Positions 63,513 to 64,000 of a stretch of DNA of 64,000 nucleotides are shown here, in pieces. The notes below the pieces were generated by a model. That model did no database searches and was not told where the DNA came from. It saw nothing but the letters and a program-made list of their open reading frames with translations. The stretch's first letter is position 1. Every line of letters starts with the position of its first letter. A program made the position numbers and the translations under genes. This DNA comes from Camellia lanceoleosa. Taxonomy: Eukaryota > Streptophyta > Magnoliopsida > Ericales > Theaceae. Location of the stretch: contig CM045763.1 of assembly GCA_025200525.1 (NCBI GenBank), forward strand, positions 62,941,018 to 63,005,017, given 5' to 3'.

Positions 63513-63755
63513 CTTTGTGGGTCGAAGCATTTCCTTTATAAACTTCCTTGCTGATTGAATGCTCCAATATTTTCTTTGCCCAATCTGGCGGACCTTTCTC
63601 CAAAGCACTATATACACACTTCCTTATTTGGGCTCCCACATTTGTGGGCAACTTTCTAACAGTTCCAAAGAATTGCGAACTCTGGAATATTAGCATAGCT
63701 TTCACAAGCACTAGTTGCATCGGATCCCCATCATCTATACTCGGCATATCATTCT
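63513..63755 (-). CDS. Exon of an MBD9-like (methyl-CpG-binding domain) chromatin protein
   Basis: In minus sense the block is bounded by an acceptor (ttctttgaacag, alternative AG two bases on) and a donor (CACAAAG|GTGATA). It encodes LPTNVGAQIRKCVYSALEKG, then PPDWAKKILEHSI and SKEVYKGNAS, which I recognise from the region before the PHD/bromodomain part of plant MBD9-type proteins, where KGNASGPTKKAV is usual. Here GP is lost and THK follows GNAS, at the exon edge. The rest of the gene would lie to the right of the window (upstream) and further left (downstream); no downstream exon is seen in 63032-63512 or beyond, so this may be an isolated fragment. Confidence 0.55.
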
Positions 63756-64000
63756 CTGTTCAAAGAACCAAAAATTTTCTCCCAACTGTGCAAGCAACAA
63801 AAACCAAGTCAAAGCATCGAAGAATTTCCCCATAATTTCATTCTCTTTAATGACTAAAAATAGTGAAAAAGAGATTCAAAGATTGTATAAATTATAAATC
63901 TCATCCAAAAGTTGTAGCTTATAATTTTTATGCAAGAAGGGTAACAAAATCCATATAACTGTTATAGAAAAGAAACATGGGTCTAATCTGGCCCTCAAGG

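Overview
This window is a stretch of a dicot plant nuclear genome dominated by nested and decayed transposable elements, with a few host genes. Evidence for a plant: GT-AG introns, plant-specific gene families (G-type lectin receptor kinase, AP-4 sigma, an MBD9-like exon), Ty1/copia and Ty3/gypsy-Tat elements, Stowaway, hAT and MULE-type MITEs, a tRNA-derived SINE and an endogenous caulimovirid. Nothing in it looks prokaryotic. Intergenic DNA is very AT-rich; the large Ty3 element is GC-rich by contrast.

Layout: 1-720 is a LINE RNase H remnant. 981-3713 is a probable long solo LTR. 3.7-6.7 kb holds MITEs and fold-back repeats. 6726-11487 is a Ty1/copia element on the minus strand, flanked by a 5-bp target duplication (ATTAC) and lacking most of gag. 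11.5-15.9 kb holds low-complexity DNA, a 32-bp palindrome, a Stowaway-like MITE, further repeats and a 155-182-bp tandem repeat. 15.9-24.38 kb is an endogenous pararetrovirus (Caulimoviridae) arranged head to head: a minus-strand arm with the end of the reverse transcriptase, RNase H and a late ORF, then a plus-strand arm carrying slightly more than one unit of a 5708-bp defective genome whose polymerase is deleted. 24.4-27.2 kb has a fold-back MITE and a 5'-truncated LINE interrupted by a 250-bp MITE. 27862-39898 is a complete-length (12,037 bp) Ty3/gypsy Tat-lineage element on the minus strand with 926-bp LTRs, target duplication CATAC, a second RNase H domain and a spliced antisense ORF; its polyprotein carries several stops.

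Host genes: a seven-exon G-type lectin S-receptor-like kinase (41492-46321, +) that looks intact; a broken 5' fragment of a DnaJ-zinc-finger-type gene (46848-47265, -); an AP-4 sigma-subunit gene (60625-63031, +) in which the family's second coding exon cannot be found; and one exon of an MBD9-like chromatin protein (63513-63755, -). Between 47 and 60 kb are a fold-back MITE, a hAT-type MITE with an 8-bp duplication, a solo copia LTR (50411-50872), a SINE with two tRNA-like modules, a second solo LTR (53012-53455) nested in gypsy-LTR-like sequence, a GGGCC-rich MULE-like MITE and more fold-back elements.

The most notable points are the inverted, polymerase-deleted pararetrovirus locus (a potential source of hairpin RNA), patches of abnormally diverged sequence confined to one copy of otherwise near-identical repeats, the in-frame loss of one exon from AP-4 sigma, and the dimeric tRNA-like SINE. 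All calls were made by eye; no alignment or database search was run.
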